Source of the DNA: Luteimonas salinisoli
Lineage (GTDB): Bacteria; Pseudomonadota; Gammaproteobacteria; Xanthomonadales; Xanthomonadaceae
Direction: 5' to 3'
DNA: 64,000 bases
NCBI RefSeq assembly: GCF_013425525.1
Contig: NZ_JACCKA010000073.1
Location: forward strand, 1-64,000
The position numbers and the translations under genes are program-made. Shown here piece by piece: positions 35,510-43,686 of this stretch; within the stretch, counting starts at the first letter, position 1, and every line of letters begins with the position of its first letter. The notes beneath the pieces are model-generated. The model saw only the letters and a list, made by a program, of their open reading frames with translations. It ran no database searches and was not told where the DNA came from.

Positions 35510-38500
35510 GTGGGATTCGACCGCATCCTCCGCCACGGCACCCTGATCGCGGTCGCGGTGCTGATCCTCTGCGTGTTGGGCATCGCCGCCGCGCTGCGGG
35601 TGCCGGTGCAGATGATCCCCGACCTGGAGGTGCGCACCATCGGCGTCGACACGCGCTGGCCCGGCGCCACGCCGCAGGACGTCGAGAAGGAGATCCTGAT
35701 CGAGCAGGAGCAGTACCTGCGCACCCTGCCCGACCTGCGCCGCATGGTCTCCACCGCCGGCACCGGACGCGCCAGCATCGAGCTCGAGTTCCCGTTCGGC
35801 GTCGACGTCAACGAGGCGCTGATCCGCACCAACAACGCGCTCAGCCAGGTCTCCGACTACCCGGAGAACGTCGACGAACCGGCACTGACCACCAGCTCGT
35901 TCTCCGAAAACGCGTTCATGTACTTCCGGATCGGCGCACGCGAGGACAGCACGCTGGATCTCGACCTGGACATGATGCGCGACTACGTCGAGGACCAGGT
36001 GCGCCCGCGGCTGGAACGCGTGGCCGGCGTGTCGCTGGTGCAGGTGGGCGGCGCCGCCGAGCGCCAGGTCCGCATCGAGGTGGACCCGGACCGCCTGGCC
36101 GAACGCGGCCTGGGCATGCGCGACGTGCGCGATGCGCTGCGGGCGCGCAACGTCGACAGCTCCGGCGGCGACCTCGACAGCGGCAAGCGGCGCTTCCTGG
36201 TGCGCACGGTGGGCCGCTTCCGCGAAGCCGGCGACATCGGCGGCCTGATCGTCGCCGAACGCGACGGCGCGCTGGTGCGGCTGTCCGACCTGGCGGAGAT
36301 CCGCCTCGACCATTTCGAGCGCCGCGACCTGTCGTTCAACAACGGCAAGCCGGCGCTCAGCCTGTCGCTGCGACGCGAACCGGGTTCCAACGTCGTCCAG
36401 ATCAAGTACGCGGTGCTGCCCGAGGTCGAGGCGATCAACGAAGAGCTGCTGGCGCCGCTCGGACTGGAGATGACTCTCACCAGCGACGATGTACGCTACG
36501 TCGAAGACTCGATCGCCAACGTCTGGCGCAATCTCATCCTCGGCGCGCTGCTCGCCACGCTGGTCATGTTCGCCTTCCTGCGCTCGGCGCGCTCGACGCT
36601 GACCGGCGTGGTCGCGATCCCGATCTGCACCATCGCCGCCTTCGTCGGGCTGCTGCTGGCCGGACGCACGCTCAACGTGATCTCGATGGCCGGGGTGGCG
36701 TTCGCGATCGGCATGACGGTGGACAACACCATCGTGGTGCTGGAAAGCATCGACCAGGCGCGGCGACGTGGACTGCGGCGGCTCGAGGCGGCGGTGGCGG
36801 GCGTGAGCCGGGTGTGGCCGGCCGTGCTGGCCTCCACCCTGACCACGGTGCTGGTGTTCGCGCCGATCCTGTTCGTGCAGGAAGAAGCCGGGCAACTGTA
36901 CTCGGACGTCGCGATCGCCATTTCCGCCTCGATCCTCGCCTCGATGGCCGTGGCGGTGACGGTGGTGCCCGCCCTGAGCGCGCGTCTGGCGCCCGCGTAC
37001 GACAGCCGGCAGCACGCGCCCGGCGAGGAACTCTTCGGTCGCATCGGCGAGCGCATCGGCTGGCTCGGCCGGGGACCGCGGCGCCGGGCGCTGGTGCTGG
37101 GCGGCACGGTCGCGGCCGCAGTGCTCGCACTGGTCTTGCTCACGCCGCCGGCCGAATACCTGCCCGAAGGCGAGGAGCCGAAGACGTTCTCGCGCATGAT
37201 CGCGCCGCCCGGCTACAACCTCACCGAGATGGAATCGATCGCGCGCGAGCTGACGCAGGGCCTGCTGCCGCACCTGGACGACCCACCCGAGCGCTTCGCC
37301 GACGGCGACACCGACATGCCGGCGCTGGACTACTTCAACCTCTCGGTAGACCCGCAGGGGCTGCGGATCATCGCCGAGCCGAAGGCGCCGGGCGACATCG
37401 ACGCGCTGATGGACGCACTGGACGCGCGCTTCCTCGCCTGGCCCGGCATGCGCGCGTTCTCCTCGCGCGGCTCGATCATCTCCAGCAACGACGGCGGGAC
37501 CCGCAGCATCAACCTCGACATCTCCGGTGCGGATCTCGCCGAGATCTACCGGGTGGCCGAACGCGCCTTCGCGCGGGCCGAGGCGCTGTTCGACGGCGCC
37601 CGCATCGGCTCCGACCCCTCCACGCTCAGCCTCGACCAGCCGCTGCTGGAACTGCAGCCGCGCTGGGAGCGCCTGGCCGAGGTGGGACTGGACGCGGATG
37701 GGTTCGGCTATTCGGTGGCGGCGCTCAGCGACGGTGCGTTCGCCGACGAGATGATCCTGGACGACCGCAAAGTCGACATCTTCCTGTTCAGCAGCGCCGG
37801 CAGCGAGCAGCGCCTGGACCGCCTGCGCGACCTGCCGGTCGCCACGCCCTCCGGCGCGGTGCTGCCGGTCTCGGCGCTGGCCGAACTGCGCGAGTCCGCC
37901 GGCACCGACAGCATCCGCCGGCTCGACGGCCGCCGCACCGTGACCCTCAACATCATCCCGCCGCGGTCGGTCGCGCTGGAGACCGGCGTGGCGCGCGTGC
38001 GCGAGGAACTGATCGCGGCGATGCGCAGCGACGGCGAGATCCCGGCGGACGTCTCGATCGACATCTCCGGCGCCAGCGACCAGCTCGACGCCACCCGCGA
38101 GGCGGTGGCCGGCAACTTCGCCATCGCACTGCTGCTGTCGTACCTGCTGCTGGTGGCGATCTTCCGCCACTGGGGCCGGCCGCTGTTCGTGATGGCGACG
38201 GTGCCGCTGGGCATCGCCGGCGGCATCGTCGGGCTGGCGCTGCTCAACGGGCTGGGCGCGTTGCTCGGCGCGCTCGGCCTGGGGCGGATCGAGCAGTCCT
38301 TCGACATGATCACCCTGCTGGGTTTCCTGGTGCTGCTCGGCACCGTGGTCAACAACCCGATCCTGATCGTGCTCGAGACCTACAAGCGGCTCGAGGAAGG
38401 CGCGGCATCGACCGTGGCGGCCGTGAACGACGCCGTGCGCACCCGGCTGCGGCCGATCCTGATGTCCACCTGCACCACCATCTTCGGCCTCTCGCCGCTG

Positions 38501-38668
38501 GTGCTGATCCCGGGCGCCGGCACCGAGCTGTACCGCGGCCTCGGCGCGATCGTGCTGTTCGGCATCGCCACCTCCGCGGTGGTCACGCTCACCTTCCTGC
38601 CCTGCCTGCTGGTCGCGGTGCTCGCGCTGCGCGAGCGTGCCGCCGGGCTGCTGCGCGGCCGCGCCTGA
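35510..38668 (+). CDS. RND efflux inner-membrane pump
   Basis: A 1052-residue AcrB-like transporter driven by the proton gradient. It has the usual duplicated layout: a membrane helix near residue 10, a large periplasmic porter domain, a helix bundle from about 340, a second porter domain from about 555 and a final bundle from about 865. The conserved helix-4 stretch GVAFAIGMTVDNTIVVLESI has the key aspartate of the proton relay (D in TVDNT). FGLSPLVLIPG near the end is also typical. The GTG at 35510 is the only start compatible with the first membrane helix. Substrates cannot be told; the class resembles multidrug/HAE-type pumps. Confidence 0.92.
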   Translation: MGFDRILRHGTLIAVAVLILCVLGIAAALRVPVQMIPDLEVRTIGVDTRWPGATPQDVEKEILIEQEQYLRTLPDLRRMVSTAGTGRASIELEFPFGVDVNEALIRTNNALSQVSDYPENVDEPALTTSSFSENAFMYFRIGAREDSTLDLDLDMMRDYVEDQVRPRLERVAGVSLVQVGGAAERQVRIEVDPDRLAERGLGMRDVRDALRARNVDSSGGDLDSGKRRFLVRTVGRFREAGDIGGLIVAERDGALVRLSDLAEIRLDHFERRDLSFNNGKPALSLSLRREPGSNVVQIKYAVLPEVEAINEELLAPLGLEMTLTSDDVRYVEDSIANVWRNLILGALLATLVMFAFLRSARSTLTGVVAIPICTIAAFVGLLLAGRTLNVISMAGVAFAIGMTVDNTIVVLESIDQARRRGLRRLEAAVAGVSRVWPAVLASTLTTVLVFAPILFVQEEAGQLYSDVAIAISASILASMAVAVTVVPALSARLAPAYDSRQHAPGEELFGRIGERIGWLGRGPRRRALVLGGTVAAAVLALVLLTPPAEYLPEGEEPKTFSRMIAPPGYNLTEMESIARELTQGLLPHLDDPPERFADGDTDMPALDYFNLSVDPQGLRIIAEPKAPGDIDALMDALDARFLAWPGMRAFSSRGSIISSNDGGTRSINLDISGADLAEIYRVAERAFARAEALFDGARIGSDPSTLSLDQPLLELQPRWERLAEVGLDADGFGYSVAALSDGAFADEMILDDRKVDIFLFSSAGSEQRLDRLRDLPVATPSGAVLPVSALAELRESAGTDSIRRLDGRRTVTLNIIPPRSVALETGVARVREELIAAMRSDGEIPADVSIDISGASDQLDATREAVAGNFAIALLLSYLLLVAIFRHWGRPLFVMATVPLGIAGGIVGLALLNGLGALLGALGLGRIEQSFDMITLLGFLVLLGTVVNNPILIVLETYKRLEEGAASTVAAVNDAVRTRLRPILMSTCTTIFGLSPLVLIPGAGTELYRGLGAIVLFGIATSAVVTLTFLPCLLVAVLALRERAAGLLRGRA

Positions 38669-38716
38669 GACCCGCCCTGGGCTGGACAACGTGCTCCGGC
38701 AGGCCGGGCGGCCACT

Positions 38717-38750
38717 CCCGGTGCACCCGATGGCGTCGGCCTTCGCGCGC
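38717..38750 (+). repeat. Direct repeat (right copy) flanking the RND genes
   Basis: Partner of 34314-34347, 29 of 34 bases identical. It lies between the RND stop and the convergent MFS gene, and is followed by GCGCGC-AT-GGCGCGC, which can fold into a short hairpin and might serve as a bidirectional terminator. Confidence 0.5.
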
Positions 38751-38836
38751 ATGGCGCGCTCTTACATCAGCCGCGTCGCCCGCCGACCGCGAGCGGCCGA
38801 TGCGCGTAGGACACGAGTCGCCGCCGGACGGCCATC

Positions 38837-40081
38837 CTAGACACAGTCGGTTCGGGCCGCGCGGCCCGCCTGCCCGGGCGAACCGCTCCGCCGCAGGTCC
38901 CGGCGCGCCCACGCATAGACCAGCAGCCCGGCGACCGCGGTGGCAGCGCCCACGTAGCCCGTCGACGTCCACCCCCAGCCGGCGGTGATCGCCATTCCGC
39001 CCAGCCACGGGCCCAGCGCGTTGGCGGCGTTGAACGCGGAATGGTTGGACGCCGCGGCCAGCGTCTGCGCACCGCGCGCCACGTCCATCAGGTGCGATTG
39101 CAGCACCGGCGCCAAAGCGCCCATCGTGCCCACCGCCACCACCGCGGGCAGCGCCGTCCACGCCGACAGCGCCGCCAGCGGGAACGCCAGCAACAGCAGC
39201 ACGGACCAGGCCAGGACGATCGCCGCCGCCCGGAACCCGTAGCGGTCGAACAGCCAGCCGCCGCCCAGCGTGCCGAGGATGCCGCCGGCGCCGAACGCCA
39301 TCAGCCCGAGCGGGATGAAGCCCTCGCCCACGCCCGTCACCTGCACCAGCGTCGGCGAGAGATAGCTGAAGACGCAGAACATGCCGGCGAAGCCGATCGC
39401 TCCGATCCCCAGCGCCAGCCACACCGGCCTGCGGTTGAAATCGCGCAGCTCGCGCGCCGCGTCGGTGCGCGGCGCACCCAGCCCCGCCGGCAGCACCACC
39501 GCGGTCATCGCCACCGTGGCCAGCGCGATGACCGAGACCAGCGCGAAGGCGTAGCGCCACTCCAGCGCCTGCCCCAGCCAGGTGGCCAGCGGATTGCCGA
39601 CCAGTAGCGCCACCGACAGCCCCAGCATCACCCGCCCCACCGCCCGCCCGCGCTGCGCCGGCGGGCTGATGTGCGCGGCCACCAGCGCCGCCACGCCGAA
39701 GTAGGCGCCGTGCGGCAGCCCGGCGATGAAGCGGAACGCCAGCATCGCGTGATAGTCGGGCGACAGCGCGCTGGCGAAGTTGCCCAGCGCGTAGAACCCC
39801 ATCAGCGCCAGCAGCAGCGTGCGCCGCGGCAGGCGCGCGCCGAGGATCGCCAGCGACGGCGCGCCCACCACCACGCCCAGCGCGTACGCGCTGATCACGT
39901 GCCCCACCTGCGGCTCGGTGACGCCCAGTCCGCGCGCGATCTCGAGGATCAGCCCCATCACCACGAATTCGCTGGTGCCGATGGCGAAGCCGCCCATCGC
40001 CAGCGCGAACAGGATCAGCGCCACCTGGCGCGGCGTCAGACGGGCGGCGGGAGCCGGTGCGGCGGCGGGAAGCGACGACAT
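38837..40081 (-). CDS. MFS efflux transporter (DHA1 type)
   Basis: A 414-residue major-facilitator exporter with about 12 membrane helices. GGFAIGTSEFVVMGLIL in helix 1 and the GHVISAYALGVVVGAPSLAIL stretch are typical of the AraJ/YdhP-like group; motif A is GARLPRRTLLLAL. It probably exports sugars or drugs. I prefer the ATG at 40081 (MSSLPAAA) because two palindromes (40092-40127) would otherwise be coding; other in-frame ATGs lie at 40099 and 40141. It is convergent with the RND genes and downstream, on the same strand, of the SRPBCC gene, with 110 bases between. Confidence 0.88.
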   Translation of the reverse strand: MSSLPAAAPAPAARLTPRQVALILFALAMGGFAIGTSEFVVMGLILEIARGLGVTEPQVGHVISAYALGVVVGAPSLAILGARLPRRTLLLALMGFYALGNFASALSPDYHAMLAFRFIAGLPHGAYFGVAALVAAHISPPAQRGRAVGRVMLGLSVALLVGNPLATWLGQALEWRYAFALVSVIALATVAMTAVVLPAGLGAPRTDAARELRDFNRRPVWLALGIGAIGFAGMFCVFSYLSPTLVQVTGVGEGFIPLGLMAFGAGGILGTLGGGWLFDRYGFRAAAIVLAWSVLLLLAFPLAALSAWTALPAVVAVGTMGALAPVLQSHLMDVARGAQTLAAASNHSAFNAANALGPWLGGMAITAGWGWTSTGYVGAATAVAGLLVYAWARRDLRRSGSPGQAGRAARTDCV

Positions 40082-40107
40082 CCGACATTGTTGCTGCATT
40101 GCAGCAT

Positions 40108-40127
40108 CCCTGTCGACGTCGACAGGG
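40108..40127 (-). promoter_or_regulatory. Perfect 20-bp palindrome upstream of the MFS gene
   Basis: CCCTGTCGACGTCGACAGGG reads identically on both strands over all 20 bases. It lies 27-46 bases before the MFS start, just upstream of a second repeat, TGCTGC-ATT-GCAGCA (40092-40106). A symmetric site of this size in a promoter is a strong operator candidate. No regulator gene is adjacent, so the protein that binds it is probably encoded elsewhere. Confidence 0.6.
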
Positions 40128-40192
40128 AAACGCTGCGTCACATGCCGGCCCGGGCCCGGCCTCGGTGCTCCGTAACGCCCCTCCGCTCGACC

Positions 40193-40699
40193 CTACGTGC
40201 CGGAGCGCTCCGCCAGCAGCTCGTCCAGGCGCCGGTAGCCCATTTCCATGCCGTCGGTCATGCCGGTGGAGAGGGCTCCGTCGCGTGCTTCCCGGGTGCG
40301 GAAATCGATCACCGTGGTCACCGTGGTGATGCCCTCCGCCTCGGACAGCGCGAGCGCGACCAGCGCGGCCTCGCCCATGTCCCCGCCGACGTCGCCGGCG
40401 TCGTAGTGCTGGGTGTGCGCCAGCCGCGCGGGTGCATCCACTTCGGTGAAGCTGCCGTGGAAACCGAACTCGGAGCCGTCCGCCTGGTTGCGCCAGCGCC
40501 AGCGGTACTCGCCGCCCACGCGCACGTCCATCTCGCATACCGGCATGTCCCAGCCCGGCGGCCCCAGCATCCAGCGCTTGACCAGTTCCGGCCTGGTGTA
40601 GGCCTGGTACACCAGTTCGCGCGGCGCCCTGAACTGCCGCGTCACCTTGACCTCGCTCTCGCCGGGCAGGCTCACTTCGGCTTTCGGCATCGTCTTCAT
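40193..40699 (-). CDS. SRPBCC (AHSA1-type) domain protein
   Basis: A 168-residue protein of the START/Bet v 1 fold. EVKVTRQFRAPRELVYQAYTRPELVKRWMLGP is the typical AHSA1-like start, with GGEYRWRWRN and FHGSFTEVDAPARLAHTQ forming the beta-sheet. A C-terminal helix follows (GMEMGYRRLDELL). These proteins bind hydrophobic ligands; the exact function is generally unknown. It lies downstream of an ArsR regulator in one operon, a very common pairing. The ATG at 40699 starts the conserved region. Confidence 0.87.
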   Translation of the reverse strand: MKTMPKAEVSLPGESEVKVTRQFRAPRELVYQAYTRPELVKRWMLGPPGWDMPVCEMDVRVGGEYRWRWRNQADGSEFGFHGSFTEVDAPARLAHTQHYDAGDVGGDMGEAALVALALSEAEGITTVTTVIDFRTREARDGALSTGMTDGMEMGYRRLDELLAERSGT

Positions 40700-40773
40700 T
40701 GCTGTTCTCCTGTGGATGACGGGGTGGCAGCGCCGCGGGCCAGCGGGGCCAGCGTGCGTGGATGGAAGCGGGG

Positions 40774-41157
40774 CTAGGCCCGGGAGCCGCGACGCCCGCG
40801 CCCCTTGGCCGGCTTCCCCTGCGCGGACTTCGGCTGCTGCAGTTCGTCGAGCAGCGCGTCGAGGCGGGTGAAGTTCGCCTCCCAGATGTCGCGGTAGCGC
40901 TCCAGCCAGCCGCTGGCCTCGGCCAGCGGCGCGGCCTCGATGCGCCGCGGCCGTCGCGGCCCCTCCCGCGCCACCGACACCAGCCGCGCCCGCTCGAGGA
41001 TCTTCAGGTGCTTGGAGATGGCCGGCTGGCTGATCTCGAAGGGCTCGGCCAGTTCCGCCACCGACGCCTCGCCCCGCGCCAGCCGCGCCAGGATCGCGCG
41101 GCGCGTAGGGTCGGCCAGGGCCAGGAAGGTCGCGTCGAGGTGGGCTGAGGCGTTCAT
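40774..41157 (-). CDS. ArsR-family transcriptional regulator
   Basis: A 127-residue winged-helix repressor. FLALADPTRRAILARLARGEASVAELAEPFEISQPAIS spans the first helices and the HTH, followed by KHLKILERARLVSV and the wing. The cysteine pair used by metal-sensing ArsR proteins is absent, so it is probably not a metal sensor. This branch is routinely paired with SRPBCC proteins, as here. The C-terminal tail is a basic Lys/Gly/Arg stretch. Two matching inverted repeats just upstream (41161-41193) are its likely operator. Confidence 0.9.
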   Translation of the reverse strand: MNASAHLDATFLALADPTRRAILARLARGEASVAELAEPFEISQPAISKHLKILERARLVSVAREGPRRPRRIEAAPLAEASGWLERYRDIWEANFTRLDALLDELQQPKSAQGKPAKGRGRRGSRA

Positions 41158-41160
41158 TGC

Positions 41161-41193
41161 ATAACCATGCAGTTATGATAACTGAAAGGTTAT
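41161..41193 (-). promoter_or_regulatory. Twin ATAAC-N6-GTTAT operator of the ArsR operon
   Basis: ATAAC, 6 bases, GTTAT occurs twice (41161-41176 and 41178-41193), separated by a single base, so that the inner arms also form GTTAT-G-ATAAC. The three AT-rich arms begin 3 bases before the arsR start codon. Two adjacent symmetric sites in the promoter strongly suggest binding of two ArsR dimers and self-repression (inference). Confidence 0.68.
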
Positions 41194-41278
41194 TCATCTT
41201 CCGGCCGCTGTCAAGTGCCGGGCCGCGCCGCCCGGGACCGGGCAATACGGGCGATACCACGGACGAGGCCCAAAACGG

Positions 41279-41305
41279 ACACGGGCGCCCAGTGGGCGCC
41301 CGTGT
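41279..41305 (-). terminator. Intrinsic terminator after the OmpA-like gene
   Basis: A perfect 12-bp GC stem (ACACGGGCGCCC and its complement) with a 3-base loop is followed on the minus strand by GTCCGTTTTGGG. The stem begins 39 bases after the barrel gene's stop at 41345. Stem quality is excellent; the U-run is short (four). Confidence 0.8.
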
Positions 41306-41344
41306 GCGGGTCAGGTCCGACCGTGCCGGCCGATGGCGGTCGGG

Positions 41345-42055
41345 TCAGAACACGTACTCGCCGGTCAGCCCGAGCAGCGCGGTCGAACGCTTGGGGCCCT
41401 CGACCTCCTGCCCGGTGTCGGTATCGCGGAGCGTGCCCGACTTGGCGCGGAAGTAGTCGTAGTGCACGCCGATGCTGAAGTTCTCAGTCGCGTTCCAGCC
41501 GGTGCCGACGCCGGCGTACCAGCTGTTGCGGCCCGCGCGGCGGCCGCTCTCGATGCCGAGTTCCTCGCCGATGGTGTCGTAGTAATCGGCGCTGTTGTCC
41601 GAAGCGCGGAAGTAGCCGCCGCGCGCACCGAGGTACCAGGCCGGGGTCAGGTTGACGCGGGCGTTGGCGCCCGCCAGCCAGCCGCGCAGCGCGTCGTTCG
41701 CCTCGCGCTGGTCCACCGGGTCGTCGTTGAACACGTTGCGCACGCGCAGGTTGCCCAGGTCGGTGTAACCGACCTCGGCGCCGAGACCCCAGCGCTCGCC
41801 CAGCTTCCAGCGGTAGCCGCCGGTCAGGCCATAGCCGGTCTGACGGTCGTCGTTGCTTTCCAGGAAATCGAAGTCGCCGGTCCCGAAGCGGCCCGCGGTG
41901 CCGCCGTCGGTGCGGCCCACGTTCCCGGCCACGAACCAGTTGCCGTCGCCCACCTGCTGGCCGGGACGGTAGGCATCGCTTCCTGCGCTCTGCGCGAATG
42001 CGGCCGGGGCGAACAGGGCAGCCGCCAATGCGGCGGGATAACAGATCTTGTTCAT
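41345..42055 (-). CDS. Outer-membrane beta-barrel protein (OmpA/OprF-barrel type)
   Basis: A 236-residue protein with a signal peptide (MNKICYPAALAAALFAPAAFA). The mature part has alternating amphipathic strands typical of a small eight-strand barrel: NWFVAGNVGRTD, GYGLTGGYRWKL, WGLGAEVGYTDLG, WYLGARGGYFRA, WYAGVGTGWNAT, FSIGVHYDYFRA. The terminal residues are GLTGEYVF, with the C-terminal Phe recognised by BAM. The OmpA peptidoglycan-binding domain is absent, so this is a barrel-only form. A strong terminator follows, suggesting high expression. The ATG at 42055 begins the signal peptide. Confidence 0.87.
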   Translation of the reverse strand: MNKICYPAALAAALFAPAAFAQSAGSDAYRPGQQVGDGNWFVAGNVGRTDGGTAGRFGTGDFDFLESNDDRQTGYGLTGGYRWKLGERWGLGAEVGYTDLGNLRVRNVFNDDPVDQREANDALRGWLAGANARVNLTPAWYLGARGGYFRASDNSADYYDTIGEELGIESGRRAGRNSWYAGVGTGWNATENFSIGVHYDYFRAKSGTLRDTDTGQEVEGPKRSTALLGLTGEYVF

Positions 42056-42221
42056 GCGGATCTCCTTCTTCTTGGTCTTGGGCATGCGAAACGGGCTGGC
42101 ACATGCCTGATGAGCGGCAACCGGCACGGTGCAGGCCGGAAGCGCGGTGGCAGTAGAGACGACCGACACTGAAGCCACGGCAAACGTTCACCCCAGGAAC
42201 ACGCGAAACCAGCGTCGGAGT

Positions 42222-42496
42222 TCAACGCGCGTTTATCCCGCGGGCGCATCGCGATTCGCCACACCGTTGCGCGCCTCCTCCGGCCATCCTTTGCTTGTCG
42301 GCGACGGCGAGCGACTCTGGCGTGCCCTGCGTGCCTTCGGTGACGATCATGTCCGGGTTCAGCGCGTTGACGCAGATCCTGCGCGGGCCCAGCTCCTGCA
42401 CGAGCACGCCGGTGATCGCGTCCACCGCGCCCTTGGTGCCGCTGTAGACCGCGCTGCCCGCCGGCACGACGTGGGTGACCACCGAGCCGATCACGT
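42222..42496 (-). pseudogene. Fragment of a short-chain dehydrogenase
   Basis: On the minus strand the frame reads VIGSVVTHVVPAGSAVYSGT, then GAVDAITGVLVQELGP and NALNPDMIVTEGT, which is the middle of a classical SDR including the catalytic YxxxK. The Rossmann N terminus is absent upstream (the sequence there belongs to the next gene's end), and after TEGT the similarity fades into a non-SDR tail before the stop. It cannot make a working enzyme. It looks like a remnant left by deletion. Confidence 0.72.
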
Positions 42497-42544
42497 CTCT
42501 CGATCCTCCAGGCCTCGCCGGCACGCGGGGCGCTGCGCGAGCGA

Positions 42545-43636
42545 TCAGTCCCCGAGCCCGAGAAAGACGCGCATCCGCGCGAGCTCGGCTTCCAGCCCGG
42601 CCTCGAACCCCGCATCGCGCGGGGCGCGGCCGTCGACGTAGCGGATCTCGCTCGCCAACGCGCCCCCGGCGACGGCCAGGTTGCCCCAGCCGACGACCCG
42701 GTCCCGCCACAGCAGCGGCAGCGCGTAGTAGCCGAGCTTGCGCTTCGCCGCGGGCGTATAGGCCTCGAAGCGGTAGCGCCAGCCCCACAGCAGCTCGAAG
42801 CGGCGGCGGTCCCAGACGATCGGGTCGAAGGGCGTGAGCAGCCGCACGGAGTCGTCGGGTTTCCAGCGCCGGCCGGCCGGGGTTTCGTCGGCCGGCCAGA
42901 ACCACTCGACACCGGCTACCCGCGCCTGCCCGAGACGCTGCCTGGCGCGCGCCAGCGCTGGTGCGCGCGCGTCGTTCCACTGCGGCACGGCATTGCGCAG
43001 ATACAGCACCAGCTGCCGCAGGCTGGCGAGCGGCAGCGGCGCGTACTTGCGCACCGCCAGCTCCAGCAGCGCGTCCATGCGCGCGTCGATGGCGGCGGCG
43101 TCCACCGGGGCGTCGGGCTCGCGCACGGCGTAGACCCGCGTCCCGCCCTCGCGGCGCGCGACCCGCAGCAGGCCGCGGTAGTGCATGCCATCGAGCAGCT
43201 GCGTGCTGGCGTTGGACGAGCCGCCGAACCAGTTGGTGGTCTTGCCGTGCGCGAAGTGCGCATCGACCTCGCGCGGATGCACCGCGCCGCGCGCCGCCAC
43301 GAATTCCCGCACCGCGTGCGCCTGCTTCCAGCGCGCCACCGTCCACGCCTGGCGCGCGGTGCGCGGATGCATCAGCGCCTGGTGCGCGCGCGGCAGGAAG
43401 CCGTAGTTGACGAAGAAGTCTTCTTCCAGCGCCAGGCGCGGATAGCGCCGCTCGAGGTCGCCCGCGCGATAGTCGCGGACGCGGTGGCGCAAGGTGAGGT
43501 CCTGCGCGCGGGCCGGCGCGCGGATCGGATCGGCCTGCACGAAACCCAGCCGCGCGATCGCGCGCATGAGCGTGGTCGGCCGCAACAGCGTGCGCGCGAC
43601 GGCGTAGCGGCGCAGGTGGTCGAGGGTGACGGGCAT
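42545..43636 (-). CDS. AlkX/YcaQ-type DNA glycosylase (winged-helix HTH_42 family)
   Basis: A 363-residue protein of the family that unhooks bulky alkylated bases and interstrand crosslinks. The N-terminal region carries the catalytic QxD motif (GFVQADPIRAPARAQ, Q34 and D36), which I associate with the YcaQ/AlkX branch. HRVRDYRAGDLERRYPRL and the C-terminal FDPIVWDRRRFELLWGWRYRFEAYTPAAKRKLGYYALPLLW stretch, seen in pieces across about residues 270-315, are strongly conserved in this family. The ATG at 43636 begins the conserved winged-helix region. A single gene; DNA repair role is by family. Confidence 0.85.
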   Translation of the reverse strand: MPVTLDHLRRYAVARTLLRPTTLMRAIARLGFVQADPIRAPARAQDLTLRHRVRDYRAGDLERRYPRLALEEDFFVNYGFLPRAHQALMHPRTARQAWTVARWKQAHAVREFVAARGAVHPREVDAHFAHGKTTNWFGGSSNASTQLLDGMHYRGLLRVARREGGTRVYAVREPDAPVDAAAIDARMDALLELAVRKYAPLPLASLRQLVLYLRNAVPQWNDARAPALARARQRLGQARVAGVEWFWPADETPAGRRWKPDDSVRLLTPFDPIVWDRRRFELLWGWRYRFEAYTPAAKRKLGYYALPLLWRDRVVGWGNLAVAGGALASEIRYVDGRAPRDAGFEAGLEAELARMRVFLGLGD

Positions 43637-43686
43637 GGCGCGATGATGCCAGCTCGCCGCCCGGGATGGCTGCCGCCGCTTTGCGG

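Noticed and set aside
34271-38752. 1493-residue open frame opposite the RND genes
   Set aside because: Composition (Gln/His/Arg/Ala-rich, no motifs) and exact opposition to the RND adaptor and pump show it to be a GC-driven shadow.
42155-42260. Promoter-distal small gene between the barrel gene and the SDR fragment
   Set aside because: Frames here are either antisense shadow or the broken SDR tail; no start or ribosome site supports a separate gene.
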